Positions 61,471 to 64,000 of a stretch of DNA of 64,000 nucleotides are shown here, piece by piece. Both the position numbers and the translations under genes were made by a program. The notes under the pieces were generated by a model. The model made no database searches and had not been told where the DNA came from. It worked only from the letters and a program-made list of their open reading frames with translations. Positions within the stretch are counted from its first letter, which is position 1, and each line of letters begins with the position of its first letter. This DNA is from Chelativorans alearensis (GTDB lineage Bacteria > Pseudomonadota > Alphaproteobacteria > Rhizobiales > Rhizobiaceae). The stretch lies in NCBI RefSeq assembly GCF_010993735.1, contig NZ_WQNI01000013.1, forward strand, positions 124,001 to 188,000, read 5' to 3'.

Positions 61471-64000
61471 TCATGCAACCACCGTCTTCGCCCGCGCCCG
61501 ATGGTTGCCGCGCTTTGCCGGCCCCTTTTCCAGCACCTCCAGAAGCTCCTGGCGGATGGCGGTGAGGCGGTCGGGGTTTTCGATCTTCGCGCCCGTCAAG
61601 TCGGTGACATAGAAAGTGTCGATGACCTTTTCGCCGAAGGTGGTGATGTGGGCGGAGGCGATGTCGAGCGACAGGTCGGAGAGGGCGCCGGTGACCTCGG
61701 AGAGGAGGCCCGGTCGGTCAAGGCACTCCACCTCGACGACGGAGAAGCGGTTCGACAGCGTGTTGCGGACTTCGGCGCGCGGCTCGATGCGGAAGGTTTT
61801 CGCGCCCCGCTTCGGCTTGGTGCGCTTTTCCAGAACGTTGGGCAGATATTCCTTGCCGGACAGCACGTCCTCGATGAGACGGCCGACGCGCCGGGCGCGG
61901 CGGCGCTCGTCGTCGTCATAGTCGAACTCGCGGCTGATGAGGATGGTGTCGAGCGCGCGGCCGTCGGTGGTGGTGAAGACCTGCGCGTCGACGATGTTGG
62001 CGCCGGCCGCGGCACACGCGCCGGCGATGACGGAGAGAAGGCGCGGGTGGTCGGGCGCCAGCACCGTGATCTCGGTGACCGCCTCGAAGCTGTGTGGCTT
62101 GACCATGGTGGAAAGCGCCCTGTCCTGCCGGTCGGCGGCACGGATGAACTCGGTGTGGCGCACCTGGTCTTCCTGGTCTACCGCCAGGAGGTAGTTCTCG
62201 TAGTGAAGGGCGATGTAGCGGCGGGCGTCCGCTTCTTCCCAGCCGGCCTTGTGCAGCGCCTCGGCAAGCGCGGCACGCGCGGCCTCGGCCCTGGCAGCGC
62301 GGGAAGCTTCCGAGAAGCCGCCGGTGAGAAGAAGCTCGGTCTCGTAGTAGAGAGTGCGCAGGAGTTGGCCCTTCCAGCCGTTCCACACGCCGGGACCGAC
62401 GCCGCGGATGTCGCAGACGGTGACGACGAGCAAGAGCTTCAGCCTTTCAACCGATTGCACGATATCGGCGAAATCCTGGATGGTCTTGCGGTCGTTGAGA
62501 TCGCGCATCTGCGCCGTCATGGACATGGCGAGATGCTGCTCGATGAGCCAGGCGATCATCTCCGTCTCGGCCTTTTCGAAGCCCATATGCGGGCACAGCC
62601 GGCGGGCGATGCGGGCGCCGGCGACGGAATGGTCCTCCGGCCGGCCCTTGGCGATGTCGTGGAAGAGCATCGTCGTGTACAGCACCGCGCGCCAGGACTT
62701 CAGCCCCGGCAAAAGCGAGTGGGCGAGCGGGTGGACCTTCTCGTCCTCGCCGCGCTCGATCTCGGCCAGAACGCCGAGGCAGCGGATCAAGTGCTCGTCG
62801 ACCGTATAATGGTGGTACATGGAGAACTGCATCATCGCCACGATCTTGTTGAAATCGGGGATGAGCTTGCCGAGCACGCCGGCTTCGTTCATGCGGCGCA
62901 TGTTGAGCTCGGGATCGCGGTCGGAAGTGAGCAGGTCCATGAAGAGGCGGTTCGCCTCTTTGTCACGGCGAAGGTTGCGGTCGATCAGGTTGAGCGAACG
63001 GGTGAGCAGCTTCAGCGCGTCCGGGTGATACTCCAGCCCATGACGGTCGGCGAACCAGAAGAGACGCAGCATGTTGACGGGGTCGCGCTCGAAGACGCCC
63101 TCGTCGGCGATGTTGATGCGATGGTTGTCGACGATGAAGTCGCTGGTGCCGGCGAGCTTGCGCTTGCGGCGCGAGAAGGTGAGGAAGATGCGGTTGAAGC
63201 CGGGCACGTGCTTGGCCTGCTCTTCCTCCAGAGCGGCGCAGAAGATGCGCGTCAGGTCACCCACCGACTTGGCGGTGAGGAAGTAGTGCTTCATGAAGCG
63301 TTCGACGGGGGAGAGGCCGGGGTGGCTCGTATAGCCCAGCCTCTCGGCAATGTCGGGCTGGATGTCGAAGTGCAGCCGCTCTTCCGCCTTGCCGGTGAGG
63401 AAGTGCATATGGCAGCGCACGGCCCAGAGGAAATCCTCCGCCTTGTGGAACTGGAGATATTCGCGACGGGTGAAGACGCCTTTTTCCACCAGCTCCTCGG
63501 CCTCGCGCACGCGATAATAGTATTTGCCGATCCAGAAGAGGGTATGGAGGTCGCGCAGGCCGCCCTTGCCGTCCTTGACGTTGGGCTCGACGAGATAACG
63601 GCTCTCGCCGGCCTTGGCGTGGCGCTGATCGCGCTCGGCAAGCTTGGCCTGGATGTATTCCGCGCCCGTGTCCTTGACGATCTCCTTGTCGAAGCGGGCG
63701 ACGAGATCGTCATAGAGCGTCTGGTCGCCGCAGATGAAGCGGGCCTCCAGAACGGCCGTGCGGATGGTGATGTCGGTACGCGCGTGGCGAATGCACTCGT
63801 CGATGTTGCGGGTGGCGTGCCCGACCTTCAGGCCCATGTCCCACAGCATGTAGAGAATGTATTCGGCCACCTGCTCGCCCCAGGGCGTCTGCTTGTAGGG
63901 AAGCAGGATCAGGAGGTCGACGTCGGAGCCGGGCGCAAGTGTGCCGCGGCCGTACCCGCCGACGGCGACGATGGCCATGCGTTCGGCGGCGGAGCGGTTC
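61471..64000 (-). CDS. glnD: [protein-PII] uridylyltransferase/uridylyl-removing enzyme, N-terminus cut
   Basis: The frame is open to the window end, so the first hundred or so residues are missing; 843 residues are visible. The nucleotidyltransferase motif [19 protein letters not shown] lies near the visible start, the HD domain has [16 protein letters not shown], and two ACT domains ([34 protein letters not shown]) sit at the end. GlnD uridylylates PII proteins under nitrogen limitation and removes UMP when glutamine is high. murJ follows after 100 bp. Confidence 0.97.
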   Translation of the reverse strand, partial: NRSAAERMAIVAVGGYGRGTLAPGSDVDLLILLPYKQTPWGEQVAEYILYMLWDMGLKVGHATRNIDECIRHARTDITIRTAVLEARFICGDQTLYDDLVARFDKEIVKDTGAEYIQAKLAERDQRHAKAGESRYLVEPNVKDGKGGLRDLHTLFWIGKYYYRVREAEELVEKGVFTRREYLQFHKAEDFLWAVRCHMHFLTGKAEERLHFDIQPDIAERLGYTSHPGLSPVERFMKHYFLTAKSVGDLTRIFCAALEEEQAKHVPGFNRIFLTFSRRKRKLAGTSDFIVDNHRINIADEGVFERDPVNMLRLFWFADRHGLEYHPDALKLLTRSLNLIDRNLRRDKEANRLFMDLLTSDRDPELNMRRMNEAGVLGKLIPDFNKIVAMMQFSMYHHYTVDEHLIRCLGVLAEIERGEDEKVHPLAHSLLPGLKSWRAVLYTTMLFHDIAKGRPEDHSVAGARIARRLCPHMGFEKAETEMIAWLIEQHLAMSMTAQMRDLNDRKTIQDFADIVQSVERLKLLLVVTVCDIRGVGPGVWNGWKGQLLRTLYYETELLLTGGFSEASRAARAEAARAALAEALHKAGWEEADARRYIALHYENYLLAVDQEDQVRHTEFIRAADRQDRALSTMVKPHSFEAVTEITVLAPDHPRLLSVIAGACAAAGANIVDAQVFTTTDGRALDTILISREFDYDDDERRRARRVGRLIEDVLSGKEYLPNVLEKRTKPKRGAKTFRIEPRAEVRNTLSNRFSVVEVECLDRPGLLSEVTGALSDLSLDIASAHITTFGEKVIDTFYVTDLTGAKIENPDRLTAIRQELLEVLEKGPAKRGNHRARAKTVVA

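Overview
The window is GC-rich, densely coded DNA from an alphaproteobacterium, most likely of the order Hyphomicrobiales (Rhizobiales) and probably a Phyllobacteriaceae-like lineage. The evidence is gene order and family type: glnD-murJ-trpS-usp-nfu, SRP RNA in front of dnaX-ybaB-recR, the redox pair regB/regA (actS/actR), a membrane-anchored cytochrome c of the CycM type, and short palindromic intergenic repeats of a kind common in rhizobia. No rRNA, tRNA, CRISPR array, prophage or complete insertion sequence was found.

Layout. 1-9.1 kb (minus): the start of a Tat-exported PhoX-type phosphatase, then a penicillin-binding protein 1C and a giant alpha-2-macroglobulin (periplasmic protection pair). 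9.3-16.1 kb: a subtilase autotransporter with a lipoprotein signal, a LysE exporter, the Fe-S carrier Mrp/ApbC, an orphan CoxG-like protein and a xylonate dehydratase-like enzyme. 16.1-27.3 kb (minus): a long co-directional run with a Yej-type peptide ABC transporter (two binding proteins, two permeases, a double ATPase) that has a VapBC toxin-antitoxin pair set between yejE and yejF, followed by ghrA, a ROK kinase and cutC. 27.3-36.5 kb: a twin-hairpin MITE-like element, cytochrome c, kdsB, pheA, nudC, a HIT protein, SRP RNA, dnaX-ybaB-recR with a reversed GNAT gene inside, and a lytic transglycosylase.

36.6-39.3 kb is the most accessory-looking part: a double Kazal lipoprotein, a cysteine-rich conserved hypothetical, about 660 bp of hairpin-rich non-coding DNA, an AT-richer zinc-ribbon membrane protein, and a tandem duplication of the lepA 3' end carrying an inserted pair of inverted REP sequences.

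39.3-64 kb: lepA, a hybrid histidine kinase, an AGCS sodium:amino-acid symporter, a YiiX-like papain-fold protein, bfd-bfr iron storage genes with a candidate operator, a ynjBCD-like ABC transporter coupled to hrpB, regBA, mmcB, an L,D-transpeptidase lipoprotein, nfu, usp, trpS, murJ and the major part of glnD (cut by the window end).

I did not find a convincing new multi-gene system. The best leads are the vapBC insertion inside the yej operon, the repeat and hairpin cluster around 37.5-39.3 kb with its orphan zinc-ribbon protein, the twin-hairpin element at 27.3 kb and the lipoprotein subtilase autotransporter.
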